Shown: positions 21,904-30,572, counted from the first letter of the stretch. The stretch: DNA of 64,000 bases from a gamma proteobacterium SCGC AAA168-P09 (GCA_000385055.1 ARRL01000001.1:124001-188000), one strand, 5' to 3'. Made by a program: numbers and translations. The notes: generated by a model from the sequence alone, not told the origin.

Positions 21904-24507
21904 CTATGTGCGAACCTTTTCATTTTTAGGGTCATAGAGCGAACCTTTACCCACTATCTTAACAGTCATTGGATATAAGCCATCACCGTCTTCATTGAAG
22001 TACTCTATTGATAATTTTTTACCTTCTTTAGCAATATCTTTAGGTAAATATCCCATAACTACAAATTCTTTAATAGAAGGGCAGTATGACATGCCTGTGG
22101 TATAGGATCTCCTTCCTTTATTGTCGACAGGAACTTCTCCGTTCTCAGGATCAATAATGGGAGAAATACCAACAGGATATCTAGTTTCGCCAGAAACATT
22201 TAGATCATCTACTGTCATAGTGCATAAAATTGAACAAGGTTCTTCTTCTCTTTGGGTTAGATGAGCAGCTTTTCCATGAAAGTCTGCTTCCTTAACAAGC
22301 GGCCTCTGAATTGCAGCTTCACATGCATTATATTCAGTTTCAAGATCTGCGCCTTGAAGACGAAAGCTTTTTTCTAAACGTCTGCTGTTAGCATATGTTT
22401 CAATACCAACAGGTGTCACACCAACTTCAAGGAGTGAGTCATAAAGCGCTAAACCTTCTTCACTATTATTATTTAAATAAATTTCCCATCCACTTTCTCC
22501 AACGTAAGATATTCTTGCTGCCCACACATCAACCTTCTTTCCTCCAGAAAGGTTTAAGGTTAAATTTTTTGCAGTCACAAAAGGAAAGTTAGCTAAATTA
22601 ATTTCGTCTGGATCAACAAAATTGCCTAAGGCAGCTTCTGCATCTGGGCCCCACAATCCCAGAGTTGCAATATCATGGGTCCGTATATTTATATCAGCAT
22701 CTAAGCCCATATCATCACGATAGTTTCGTAATACTACCCAATCTCTATTTCCATCAGCACCACCGGTTACAATTCTATATTTATTTTCTGCAAGGCGAGA
22801 AATTGTTAGGTCTGCATGCACACCTCCATCTTCATCAAGAAAGTTGGTGTAAATAACTTTTCCTATAGGAGTATTACCTCCGACCTTTGCTACTGAAAGA
22901 TACTCTAGCATTTTCTCTGCATCAGGACCTTCAATATCCATAATAGGGAAATGAGAAAGATTAATCATTCCAACCGAATCACTCATAGCTAAGTGTTCAG
23001 CATTGGCAAGTTCATAGGGCACATGACGTCGATCCCATTCGTTTTCTCTAACAGGAATATCTTTCAGATACTCACCAAGCTTTTCTCTATTGCTTTCGTA
23101 TGCAAATGCTCGCTCCCAGCAAGCAACCTCATTATCAAAATGTCCTCCAAGCTCTTTCTCTCGTTCATAAAAAGGGCTAACAAATTTTTCTCTCTGAGAA
23201 ATATATGGCTCTCTTGGATGCACAGCAGGAGTATAAATAGTTTGCGAATTCTCATAAGCCCTAGATTTAACAAACTCTCTTTCTTTTTGTTCAGGATAAA
23301 ATCGCGATATATCAAAAGAATGCATATCTACTTGAGTTTTACCATTGACCATAGCTTCAGCACAAAGTCTTGCACAACCTGGACCATCCTTAACCCATAC
23401 AGCTTCACATAACCAAAAACCTCTCACTTCAGGACTTTCACCGATTAAAGAACCAGCATCAGGTGTAACAGATAGCAGTCCATTAAAAGAACTCTTTTCA
23501 TCCCAACCAAGTTCATTGAGTATAGGCGTCGTTTCAAAAGCTTTCTCTAAAGGTTCAGCAACCTCTTCAAGATCAAGATATCTCATTGAATCTGAGCCCA
23601 TTGTTTTTTCCGGATTACCAATATCTTCTGGGTCAACTAATCTTGGATTTTTATCTTCATAAAATCCCCACTCTAGCATTCCTCCATGAAGTCTTCCGGT
23701 ATCACGAACATAGGCAGAGTTTCCTTGATCTCTTAGTAATGGGTAAACTAAAAAATCTTTAGCATCTTGAGCTTCAGGAAGGGGTCCAAAAAATAGCAGT
23801 GGATGCTCTAATGGCATAAGTGGAACAGGGACTCCAGCTTTTTTGCCCATCAAAGGCCCCCATATTCCAGATGCAATAACAACTTTTTCAGTTTTAATTG
23901 TTCCTTTATCTGTTTTGACACCAACAACTCTTCCATTTTCAATCTCAAAATCAATGGCAGGTGTGTCTGTAAATGTTTTAAGAGCGCCTTTATCTTTTGC
24001 AGTTTCAACAGCAAAACTAACTACATCTTGTGATCGAGGAGTAACTAGACCAGCATCTGGATCCCACATAGCGCCTCGTATAGAGTCTTCTTCTAGAAGT
24101 GGAAACTTTTCTTTTGCTTCAGCTGCAGAAATTAAGCGAACATTTGTACCAAATGCTTTACCTGATGAAACTTTTCTTTTTAATTCCTCCCAGCGAGCAT
24201 CGTCATCTGTTCTGCATATTTCCAAACCACCTTTTTTTAAGAAAAAGCCATTATCTTCATAAAACTTTCTACTAAACTCTGTTGTCCAACAGCCTAACTT
24301 GTCATGAGTCGTGTTGTAGACAAAATCGGAAGCATGAGCAGTAGATGCTATATCTGATGGAATAACACTAGACTTCTCTAAACCAACTATATTTTTCTGA
24401 CCAAGATCTGCCAGCCAATATGCCAGCATAGATCCAACAATTCCACCCACACCGACTATAACAACATCAGCTTCTTTTGGAAATTTTGAGTTTGTATTTT
24501 CCGTCAT
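21904..24507 (-). CDS. FAD-dependent oxidoreductase fused to glycine-cleavage-T domain (dimethylglycine/sarcosine dehydrogenase-like)
   Basis: 867 residues with three regions. Residues 10-400 form a DAO-type FAD domain (VVIVGVGGIVGSMLAYWLADLG, then STAHASDFVYNTTHDKLG). A short FAO_M-like linker follows at about 400-450. Residues 480-860 form a GcvT-like folate-binding region (LSHFPIMDIEGPDAEKMLEYL, RLAENKYRIVTGG, ISYVGESGWEIYL, GIETYANSRRLEKSFRLQGAD) with its C-terminal barrel. This is the architecture of dimethylglycine and sarcosine dehydrogenases, which oxidise N-methyl groups and pass formaldehyde to tetrahydrofolate. Likely role: use of methylated amines or betaine breakdown products. 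The substrate is not determined. Single gene; clear Shine-Dalgarno GGGGAAG upstream. Confidence 0.88.
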   Translation of the reverse strand: MTENTNSKFPKEADVVIVGVGGIVGSMLAYWLADLGQKNIVGLEKSSVIPSDIASTAHASDFVYNTTHDKLGCWTTEFSRKFYEDNGFFLKKGGLEICRTDDDARWEELKRKVSSGKAFGTNVRLISAAEAKEKFPLLEEDSIRGAMWDPDAGLVTPRSQDVVSFAVETAKDKGALKTFTDTPAIDFEIENGRVVGVKTDKGTIKTEKVVIASGIWGPLMGKKAGVPVPLMPLEHPLLFFGPLPEAQDAKDFLVYPLLRDQGNSAYVRDTGRLHGGMLEWGFYEDKNPRLVDPEDIGNPEKTMGSDSMRYLDLEEVAEPLEKAFETTPILNELGWDEKSSFNGLLSVTPDAGSLIGESPEVRGFWLCEAVWVKDGPGCARLCAEAMVNGKTQVDMHSFDISRFYPEQKEREFVKSRAYENSQTIYTPAVHPREPYISQREKFVSPFYEREKELGGHFDNEVACWERAFAYESNREKLGEYLKDIPVRENEWDRRHVPYELANAEHLAMSDSVGMINLSHFPIMDIEGPDAEKMLEYLSVAKVGGNTPIGKVIYTNFLDEDGGVHADLTISRLAENKYRIVTGGADGNRDWVVLRNYRDDMGLDADINIRTHDIATLGLWGPDAEAALGNFVDPDEINLANFPFVTAKNLTLNLSGGKKVDVWAARISYVGESGWEIYLNNNSEEGLALYDSLLEVGVTPVGIETYANSRRLEKSFRLQGADLETEYNACEAAIQRPLVKEADFHGKAAHLTQREEEPCSILCTMTVDDLNVSGETRYPVGISPIIDPENGEVPVDNKGRRSYTTGMSYCPSIKEFVVMGYLPKDIAKEGKKLSIEYFNEDGDGLYPMTVKIVGKGSLYDPKNEKVRT

Positions 24508-24581
24508 ATTTATCTTCCCCTGTATACAACAATCTTAATAAATTAAACGCTATTTTATTTATTTTGTAAATGTAATTATTT

Positions 24582-24596
24582 GATGCATTTTGCATC
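24582..24596. promoter_or_regulatory. perfect 6-3-6 inverted repeat upstream of the dehydrogenase
   Basis: GATGCA-TTT-TGCATC lies 75 bases before the start of the 867-residue dehydrogenase gene, in the only intergenic space it has. It has the size of a dimeric regulator site. No regulator gene is adjacent, so the binding protein is unknown. Confidence 0.35.
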
Positions 24597-24636
24597 GCAA
24601 TTTATATTTAATGAGTACCAAATTTTTGGTATTTTT

Positions 24637-24906
24637 TTAGTCTAAAGCTTTAAAACCAGAAGCCTTTTCGTAGTCTCCATTATTAAAAAATTTGTCCATT
24701 TGTTCTGACAACCATTTTCTATTATCTGGATTAGACATGTCTAAATGTTTCTCATTTATTAATGTAGTTTGATGAGATTTCCATTTATCCCAAGCCTCTT
24801 GGGAAATGCTCAGTTGAAGTTCCTTGCCTTTAGGTCCGGGAATGGGAGGCAGGGCAAGACCTGGCATCTCTTTTTGATATTTTTTGCAAAAAACTTTATG
24901 ACTCAT
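24637..24906 (-). CDS. yggX: Fe(2+)-trafficking / oxidative damage protection protein YggX
   Basis: 89 residues, the family's exact size. Opening MSHKVFCKKYQKEMPGLALPP with the conserved cysteine, then PGPKGKELQLSISQEAWDKWKSHQTTLINEKHLDM and a C-terminal helix. In enterobacteria YggX protects Fe-S clusters and works beside MutY. Here, as there, the two genes are joined: mutY overlaps its start (ATGA). Order mutY then yggX. An AT-only hairpin at 24616-24631 lies just past its stop but has no U tract in this direction. Confidence 0.95.
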   Translation of the reverse strand: MSHKVFCKKYQKEMPGLALPPIPGPKGKELQLSISQEAWDKWKSHQTTLINEKHLDMSNPDNRKWLSEQMDKFFNNGDYEKASGFKALD

Positions 24907-25925
24907 AAGTTAGTTATTATAGACTTAATAGGCTTTGGTAAACCATATTTATCAATGTCAGTTATCTCAATCCACTTGTGTTCTTTATTAGATTTAAAAT
25001 GAAATTTTTTATCGAAATATAAAATTGTTATGTTTATATCTAAGTTCAAATGAGAAAGCTTATGGATAAGATTTATCTCTTCTTTGTTTTTATATGAATC
25101 ATTCCAGGGTAACTTATCACCTGTCTCTAATTCGTAAGGCGTCCAAAGACTCTCCCAAAATGTTTCCTCTTGTTTTTTAAAAAGCAATAACGATTTTTTA
25201 TTAATAGCGAGAACAAAGTTAATTTTTCTTGTTGGATTAATTTTCTTTCTTGTGATCTTCTCTTTCGACACTCTAAAAGCGCTTTTGCAGAGTTTACTTA
25301 ATGGACAGATATCACAAGATGGTGAGGAGGGGGTGCAAACAGTTGCCCCTAAATCCATAATGCCTTGAGTATATTCAAATATCTTATTTTGTGGGGTATG
25401 TTTAGATGAAAATTGCCAAAGTATTTTATCTGCACTGGAGGATGAATCATTTTGAATTGACTCAAATCTAGATAAGGTTCTTTTAACATTTGCATCAAGA
25501 ATGGGTTGAGGAATTCTATAGGCAATAGACATTATTGCGCCAGCTGTAGAATTACCAATACCTGGCAGAGAAACTATATCTTTAAATGATTTTGGAAATC
25601 TATTTTTAAAATCATTTTTAAGAATCTCCTTTGTTTTAAAAATATTCTTCGCTCTTCTATAAAAGCCTAGTCCAGTCCATAAAGCTAAAACATCTTCTTC
25701 GGTTGCCTCTGATAAAGATTTAAGACTTGGATATCGCTTAATGAATTTTTTATAAAATGGAATAACAGTCTTTACTTGAGTCTGTTGGAGCATAATTTCA
25801 GAAATCCAAACTCTGTACGCGGTTATATTTTTCCTCCATGGAAGGTCGCTTCTTCCGCCTATCTCATACCAACTTATAATTTTTCTTGAAAATAAACTAT
25901 CTGCCTGCTTCAGATCATTCTTCAT
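24903..25925 (-). CDS. mutY: A/G-specific adenine glycosylase
   Basis: 340 residues. The start is set at the ATG at 25925 (MKNDLKQADSLFSRKIISWYE); in-frame sequence further upstream lies inside gpmA. HhH-GPD DNA glycosylase: GRSDLPWRKNITAYRVWISEIMLQQTQV, the helix-hairpin-helix LPGIGNSTAGAI with the catalytic aspartate in ILDANVKR, and the [4Fe-4S] ligand run Cys-x6-Cys-x2-Cys-x5-Cys in CTPSSPSCDICPLSKLC. A C-terminal Nudix-like domain that recognises 8-oxoG follows. Removes adenine mispaired with 8-oxoguanine. Overlaps the end of gpmA by 11 bases, so the unit is gpmA-mutY-yggX. Confidence 0.96.
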   Translation of the reverse strand: MKNDLKQADSLFSRKIISWYEIGGRSDLPWRKNITAYRVWISEIMLQQTQVKTVIPFYKKFIKRYPSLKSLSEATEEDVLALWTGLGFYRRAKNIFKTKEILKNDFKNRFPKSFKDIVSLPGIGNSTAGAIMSIAYRIPQPILDANVKRTLSRFESIQNDSSSSADKILWQFSSKHTPQNKIFEYTQGIMDLGATVCTPSSPSCDICPLSKLCKSAFRVSKEKITRKKINPTRKINFVLAINKKSLLLFKKQEETFWESLWTPYELETGDKLPWNDSYKNKEEINLIHKLSHLNLDINITILYFDKKFHFKSNKEHKWIEITDIDKYGLPKPIKSIITNL

Positions 25926-26541
25926 AAAGTTTGGTTTTATTAATAACCTCACCGCTTTGATTAAATTCATATTGAATTGGAGCGCCTGTAGGAATTTCAA
26001 GCTTTACTATATCTTCAGACGATATTGAATCTAGCTCCATTATTAAGGCTCTTAATGAGTTGCCATGAGCGGCAACAAGAATACTTGAGCCCTGAATGAC
26101 TTTAGGCATGATATGTTCTTTAAAATAAGGTAATACGCGTTCAGCTGTATCTTTAAGACTTTCACCATTAGGGGGAGGCACATCAAAAGACCTTCTCCAA
26201 ATATGAACCTGTTCTTCACCCCATTTTTTCCTTGCATCATTTTTATTCAGTCCAGCCAAGCTTCCATAATTCCTTTCATTTAAAGCTTTATTTTTAGTAA
26301 TTGGGATATCTTGTTGGTTAATAGAATTCAAGATAATCGCTCCGGTATTTTGTGCTCTAACTAACATCGAGGTGAACATTTCATCAAAAGCAATACCTTG
26401 ATCTGATATTAATGAACCAGCTTTTTTTGCTTCTCGTATACCCAGCTCTGTAAGTCCTGGATCCTTCCATCCTGTGAATAGATTTTGTTCATTCCATTCA
26501 CTTTGACCGTGTCTGACCAATATAAGATTTCTTGTTTTCAT
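25915..26541 (-). CDS. gpmA: 2,3-bisphosphoglycerate-dependent phosphoglycerate mutase
   Basis: 208 residues. Histidine phosphatase fold: the phosphohistidine motif LVRHGQSEWNEQNLFTGWKDPGLTELG at the N-terminus, the acid region RAQNTGAIIL and KALNERNYGSLAGLNK, and the second catalytic histidine in VAAHGNSLRALI. The protein is shorter than E. coli GpmA (250), as in the Zymomonas-type and other short forms of the family. It interconverts 3- and 2-phosphoglycerate in glycolysis/gluconeogenesis. First gene of the unit leading into mutY. Confidence 0.95.
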   Translation of the reverse strand: MKTRNLILVRHGQSEWNEQNLFTGWKDPGLTELGIREAKKAGSLISDQGIAFDEMFTSMLVRAQNTGAIILNSINQQDIPITKNKALNERNYGSLAGLNKNDARKKWGEEQVHIWRRSFDVPPPNGESLKDTAERVLPYFKEHIMPKVIQGSSILVAAHGNSLRALIMELDSISSEDIVKLEIPTGAPIQYEFNQSGEVINKTKLYEE

Positions 26542-26573
26542 TTTAAGATTTGTAATACTTTTAGTTTATTTTA

Positions 26574-26999
26574 ATGGATAATATGCTCATGGATAAGTTT
26601 ATTTTATTTCTAATTGAGCATTATTTTTATTCTGTGCCGCTTTTGGTAGTTTCTATTCTGTTAATTAGGTCAAACGCAATTAAGGGAGGAAAAAAAATTA
26701 CTCCACAGGACCTAATAAACTTAACTAATCAAGACGCAGCACAATTAATAGATTTAAGATCTTCAAATGAATTTGACGACGGCCATATTACAGGCTCTAT
26801 TAATATTCCCTATACGGATTTAGAAGATAGAATTCATGAGATCAAAAAACAGGAAGATAAATCATTAGTTTTAATATGCGACACTGGCAGTCAATCAGCA
26901 AATGCTGGTGAAGTTTTAAATAAATCTGGCTTCGAAAAAACAGTTATCTTGTCAGGAGGCATTGGAGCATGGAGATTAGACAATCTTCCTCTAGTTTAG
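26574..26999 (+). CDS. membrane-anchored rhodanese-like protein
   Basis: 141 residues. An N-terminal membrane helix (about residues 8-28, FILFLIEHYFYSVPLLVVSIL) is followed by a single rhodanese domain: TPQDLINLTNQDAAQLIDLRSSNEFDDGHITGSINIPYTDLEDRI, active-site loop CDTGSQSANAG with the catalytic cysteine near residue 102, and ILSGGIGAWRLDNLPL. The loop lacks the arginine of CxxGxR sulfurtransferases. Proteins like this (E. coli YibN type) sit upstream of grxC-secB in many gammaproteobacteria, which is not the case here. The 3' end overlaps the convergent ntrC by 4 bases. Confidence 0.88.
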   Translation: MDNMLMDKFILFLIEHYFYSVPLLVVSILLIRSNAIKGGKKITPQDLINLTNQDAAQLIDLRSSNEFDDGHITGSINIPYTDLEDRIHEIKKQEDKSLVLICDTGSQSANAGEVLNKSGFEKTVILSGGIGAWRLDNLPLV

Positions 27000-28372
27000 A
27001 TTCCAAGTTCTTTTATCTTTTTCGCTAAAGTATTTCTTCCTAGACCTAATAAAATTGCAGCTTCATTTTTTTTACCATTAGTTTTTTCTAAAGCAGCATT
27101 AATTATAATTTTTTCAATTTTTGGATTAACAATATCAAGTAGGTCGTTCTCAATTGTGGTTGCTACGTTATTAACCCAACTATTAAAACCATCTTCCCAA
27201 GATGAGCTAGGCGCTTCTACTATCTGATTATCCTTAATTTCTTCCGGGAGATCTTCTACCTTAACATTCTGAGTTGGAGTCATTAATGCCAACCAATAGC
27301 ATATATTTTCTAGCTGCCTAACATTGCCTGGCCAATCATATCTTGTTATTACATCCATAACTTCTTTTGATAAGACCCTAAGCTCTTCTCCAAGAGAATC
27401 AGAATGATTTTTTAAAAAGTACTTAGTTAAGATATCAATATCTTCTTTGCGCTCTCTAAGTGCAGGAACATTAATTTTAATAACATTTAATCTATAGAAT
27501 AAATCTTCTCTGAATGATTTCTGTGATACTAAATTATTAAGATTCTGATGGGTTGCAGCAATTATTCTTACGTCAACCTTAATTGGTTTATCTCCACCAA
27601 CCCTGTAAAACTCTTTATTTGAAAGAACCCTTAGAAGTCTTGTTTGAGAATCAAGAGGCATATCACCAATCTCATCTAGAAAAAGGGTGCCGCCATTTGC
27701 TTGTTCAAATCTTCCAATTCTTTGATCAACGGCTCCCGTAAAAGCTCCTTTTTCATGACCAAAAAGCTCAGACTCAACTAATTCTTTTGGAATATCAGCC
27801 ATATTTAGAGCAATGAAAGGCATATCATATCTTGGACTATTCTTATGAAGTGACTTTGCAATTAGCTCTTTACCAGTTCCAGATTCACCTTGGACTAAGA
27901 CAGTTGCTGTTGTGGTTGAAAGCTTACCAATGGCTCTAAAAACAGTTTGCATCGAAGCAGATTCACCAATGATATCTGTTTTAGCTTTAGTTTTTAAACC
28001 CTTTGTTTTTGGCTTTTCCTCTAAAGCCCTATTAATGATCTGAATAGCTTCATCTAAATCAAAAGGTTTTGGGATATATTCAAAAGCACCACCACCGTAT
28101 GAATCAATTGCTGCCTGCATATCTGTGAATGCAGTCATAACTATAACTGGAATATTCTCATGATTATCATTAATGTGTTTTAGCAAATCATATCCAAGCA
28201 TGCCTGGCATTTGCACATCCGTTAGAATGAGATCGGGTAAATCATTTTTAAGTTCATTTACAACATCATCTCCTGAAGAAAAAGTTTGAACACTAAAGCC
28301 TGCCGAGGAAAGACTTTCTTCAAGAATAATTCTTATAGCGCTATCATCGTCAGCAACCCAAACTTTATGCAC
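26996..28372 (-). CDS. glnG: nitrogen regulation response regulator NtrC (sigma-54 activator)
   Basis: 458 residues, three domains. Receiver 1-120 with phosphorylation site Asp52 (LILTDVQMPGMLG). AAA+ domain about 133-370 with Walker A GESGTGKE (162-169), the sigma-54 contact loop GAFTGA (209-214), GGTLFLDEIGD and the arginine-finger region. The C-terminal Fis-type helix-turn-helix ends NEAAILLGLGRNTLAKKIKEL. Phospho-NtrC hexamers activate sigma-54 promoters. Its gene overlaps ntrB by 8 bases, and the glnA-like control region upstream contains matching sites, closing the circuit within the window. Confidence 0.97.
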   Translation of the reverse strand: MHKVWVADDDSAIRIILEESLSSAGFSVQTFSSGDDVVNELKNDLPDLILTDVQMPGMLGYDLLKHINDNHENIPVIVMTAFTDMQAAIDSYGGGAFEYIPKPFDLDEAIQIINRALEEKPKTKGLKTKAKTDIIGESASMQTVFRAIGKLSTTTATVLVQGESGTGKELIAKSLHKNSPRYDMPFIALNMADIPKELVESELFGHEKGAFTGAVDQRIGRFEQANGGTLFLDEIGDMPLDSQTRLLRVLSNKEFYRVGGDKPIKVDVRIIAATHQNLNNLVSQKSFREDLFYRLNVIKINVPALRERKEDIDILTKYFLKNHSDSLGEELRVLSKEVMDVITRYDWPGNVRQLENICYWLALMTPTQNVKVEDLPEEIKDNQIVEAPSSSWEDGFNSWVNNVATTIENDLLDIVNPKIEKIIINAALEKTNGKKNEAAILLGLGRNTLAKKIKELGI

Positions 28373-29450
28373 TTTTCATGTCCTCATTTTTTGATTCTAG
28401 ATTAATAGGGATTAATATTGAGAAGGTTGTTCCTTTTGAAGCGCTATTGAAAGAAATAGCGCCACCATGAATTCTGATAATGTCTTGTGAGATAGATAAG
28501 CCCAAGCCAGAGCCATCTTCTTTAGAAGATACCATTGGAAAAAATACTTGTTCTTGAATGTCTTGAGGAATGCCTGGACCGTTGTCGATGATGCTTACTT
28601 CGCACAATGTTGAGTGCATCACTCCATTAATTGGCTGACCATAAGCAACTCTAGATTTGATTATTATTGTTGGTTCTTCTGTTGAAAGAAGCGCTTGTTG
28701 AGCATTTTTAAAAATATTTAAAACAGCTTGTATAAATAAATCTTCGTCACCATATATCTCAGGAATACTTGGATCATAATCGCGATTAATTTTAAGATTT
28801 TTATATTCATCTGTTTGTGATAAAGCAAAAACTTTTTCAAGAGCAGAGTGAATGTTAAAAGCTTCAAGTTTTGGTCTTTTAGGGGGTGTGAGTATTTTTG
28901 TTACAATGGAATTTAATCTCTCAGTCTCATTGATAATGATATCTAAAAACTTTTTAGAAAAATCATCATTAACTTTTGATAATAATATCTGTGCACTGCC
29001 TTTTATTCCTGAAAGAGGATTCTTCACCTCGTGAGCTAATGTCCTTGCTAAATTCGCTGCAATTTTTTGTGTAGAAAATATTTTTGAAGAGTCAATAATT
29101 TTATTCAAGTTGTCGACACATAAGATTTCAATTATCAAAATATTATCTGTATCAGACCAGCTTGCAGTCAGATCTACAATCCTATGGCTCTCATTGGGTT
29201 TAGCTAGCTTGAAATTTCTTTTTGTTATTGTGTTGCCTGAATTAGCACAATCCTGAAGAAGTTCTAGGAGCTCATTATTAGTCTCAGATGTAAATTGATT
29301 TTTAATATTTGAGTCATCAGAAGAATAAATCCAGCCATTTGAAACCGCTGAGTCATTAAGCCAGAGAATTTTGAACTCATCATCTAAAACAACAATCTCT
29401 GAGGCTATTTGGTTTAATAAAAGATTGTTAAATTTTTCAGGATTAGTCAT
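28365..29450 (-). CDS. glnL: nitrogen regulation sensor histidine kinase NtrB
   Basis: 361 residues from the ATG at 29450; an in-frame TTG at 29474 lies inside the preceding terminator and is rejected. PAS domain in the first 115 residues (NQIASEIVVLDDEFKILWLN), H box LARTLAHEVKNPLSGIKGSAQIL with the phosphorylated His140, then the ATPase domain with N box IFKNAQQALL, G1 IDNGPGIP and G2 GSGLGLSISQDI. No transmembrane segment, consistent with cytoplasmic NtrB controlled by PII protein. Translationally coupled to ntrC. Confidence 0.96.
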   Translation of the reverse strand: MTNPEKFNNLLLNQIASEIVVLDDEFKILWLNDSAVSNGWIYSSDDSNIKNQFTSETNNELLELLQDCANSGNTITKRNFKLAKPNESHRIVDLTASWSDTDNILIIEILCVDNLNKIIDSSKIFSTQKIAANLARTLAHEVKNPLSGIKGSAQILLSKVNDDFSKKFLDIIINETERLNSIVTKILTPPKRPKLEAFNIHSALEKVFALSQTDEYKNLKINRDYDPSIPEIYGDEDLFIQAVLNIFKNAQQALLSTEEPTIIIKSRVAYGQPINGVMHSTLCEVSIIDNGPGIPQDIQEQVFFPMVSSKEDGSGLGLSISQDIIRIHGGAISFNSASKGTTFSILIPINLESKNEDMKSA

Positions 29451-29480
29451 TAAAAAAACTGGCTCCTTTTGCAAGGAGCC
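29451..29480 (-). terminator. intrinsic terminator after glutamine synthetase
   Basis: On the minus strand GGCTCCTT-GCAA-AAGGAGCC forms an 8-base-pair stem with a 4-base loop, followed at once by AGTTTTTTTA. Textbook Rho-independent terminator, 16 bases past the glutamine synthetase stop and directly before the ntrB start. It should reduce readthrough into ntrBC, as in the E. coli glnA-glnL gap. Confidence 0.88.
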
Positions 29481-29496
29481 AATATTTTAGAGGGTA

Positions 29497-30477
29497 TTAT
29501 TTTGTTAATGTTCCCACTATATGTGCCAAGATTTTGTAAGGATCAGCATTAGAAGCAGGTCTCCTGTCTTCTAAATAACCGTTCCAGTTATGTTCTACTG
29601 TATAAACAGGAATTCTGATACTGGCTCCTCTATCACTTACTCCGTATGAAAATTTATCAATACTCTGTGTTTCATGAAGCCCAGTAAGCCTCATATCATT
29701 ATCAGAACCATATAAAGATATACCTTCCTGATGAACTTCTCCTAGCTTTTCACACATTGATGTGAATAACTCTTCAGTTCCACTAGATCTCATTGCTTCA
29801 TTAGAAAAATTAGTATGCATACCAGAACCATTCCAATCTCCAGTTTTAGGCTTAGGATGAATGTTCACACCAACTCCAAATTCTTCTGCAATTTTATAAA
29901 GTAGATATCTTGAAACCCAAAGGTCATCAGCTGCTTTAATTCCTTTGCCTAGACATTGATATTCCCATTGACCTAGTGCAACCTCAGCATTCGTACCAGT
30001 TAAGGTAATGCCAAGATCTAAACATGCTTGAAGGTGCGCATCTGAAATTTCTCTACCAACAACATTTCCAGCACCAACAGCACAGTAGTATGGACCTTGA
30101 GGTCCAGGCTCTCCGTTTTCCCATCCTAAAGGATCTCCTGTTTCAGGGTCGGTGAAAAAGAATTCTTGTTCAAACCCAAACCACCATTCATCAGTTACGA
30201 CAGCTTCAGCTGCAGCCCTGTAATTAGTTGGATGAACAGAATGATCTGCTGCTTGGACCTGAGTCATTACTAAATCATGACCATGCGGATTTGCATATGT
30301 CTGTACAGGTATTAATAAGCAATCTGAACTACCGCCTTCAGCCTGACCAGTGGATGAGCCATCAAAAGACCAATCCGGAGGTGTGTCTGCATCAGTTGCT
30401 TTAACTTTACTTCGCATTGAAGACTCTGGCTTATTACCATCTAGCCATATGTATTCATAAGTTTTATATTCTGCCAT
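29497..30477 (-). CDS. glutamine synthetase type II (eukaryote-type)
   Basis: 326 residues, the length of GSII (about 330-370), not of the 470-residue bacterial GSI. N-terminal beta-grasp with EYIWLDGN and DWSFDGSSTGQAEGGSSD (residues 35-52), then the GSII catalytic phrases WWFGFEQEFF (98-107), GTNAEVALGQWEYQ (161-174) and GDWNGSGMHTNFS (213-225), ending in RGASIRIPVYT and EDRRPASNADPY. It condenses ammonia with glutamate using ATP. GSII lacks the adenylylation tyrosine of GSI, so control is expected at transcription. This fits the sigma-54 promoter and NtrC-like sites upstream. Good Shine-Dalgarno AGGAGAA before the ATG. Confidence 0.95.
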   Translation of the reverse strand: MAEYKTYEYIWLDGNKPESSMRSKVKATDADTPPDWSFDGSSTGQAEGGSSDCLLIPVQTYANPHGHDLVMTQVQAADHSVHPTNYRAAAEAVVTDEWWFGFEQEFFFTDPETGDPLGWENGEPGPQGPYYCAVGAGNVVGREISDAHLQACLDLGITLTGTNAEVALGQWEYQCLGKGIKAADDLWVSRYLLYKIAEEFGVGVNIHPKPKTGDWNGSGMHTNFSNEAMRSSGTEELFTSMCEKLGEVHQEGISLYGSDNDMRLTGLHETQSIDKFSYGVSDRGASIRIPVYTVEHNWNGYLEDRRPASNADPYKILAHIVGTLTK

Positions 30478-30517
30478 TATTTCTCCTAATGTAATTTTTA
30501 ATTAGCATTATTAATTA

Positions 30518-30533
30518 AGCAATTTACATGCCA
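30518..30533 (-). promoter_or_regulatory. sigma-54 promoter of the glutamine synthetase gene
   Basis: Minus strand TGGCATGTAAATTGCT: matches the TGGCACG-N4-TTGCW consensus at all positions but one, with the invariant GG and GC exactly 10 bases apart. Predicted start about 30507, giving a leader of about 30 bases with the AGGAG ribosome site. The nearby NtrC gene with an intact GAFTGA loop supports use. Confidence 0.85.
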
Positions 30534-30550
30534 TATATATTTAGGATAAA

Positions 30551-30567
30551 TGCACTGTATTTGTACA
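30551..30567. promoter_or_regulatory. NtrC-like site, proximal
   Basis: TGCACTG-TAT-TTGTACA, 17 bases, an imperfect dyad resembling the NtrC consensus TGCACCA-N3-TGGTGCA. Centre about 52 bases upstream of the predicted sigma-54 start and 22 bases (two helical turns) from the next site, the spacing expected for cooperative dimers. Confidence 0.6.
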
Positions 30568-30572
30568 TATTA

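Noticed and set aside
22993-24262. Long open frames on the plus strand opposite the 867-residue dehydrogenase
   Set aside because: They have no recognisable domain or ribosome site and mirror the codon pattern of the real gene on the minus strand.
24508-24636. Glycine or other riboswitch upstream of the dehydrogenase
   Set aside because: The leader is short and AT-only with a single small dyad; no paired GC-rich stems or known aptamer core can be seen.
24616-24638. TACCAAA/TTTGGTA hairpin followed by seven T
   Set aside because: In the plus direction it looks like a terminator but no plus-strand gene ends there; in the yggX direction the U tract is on the wrong side. At most a chance AT-rich repeat.
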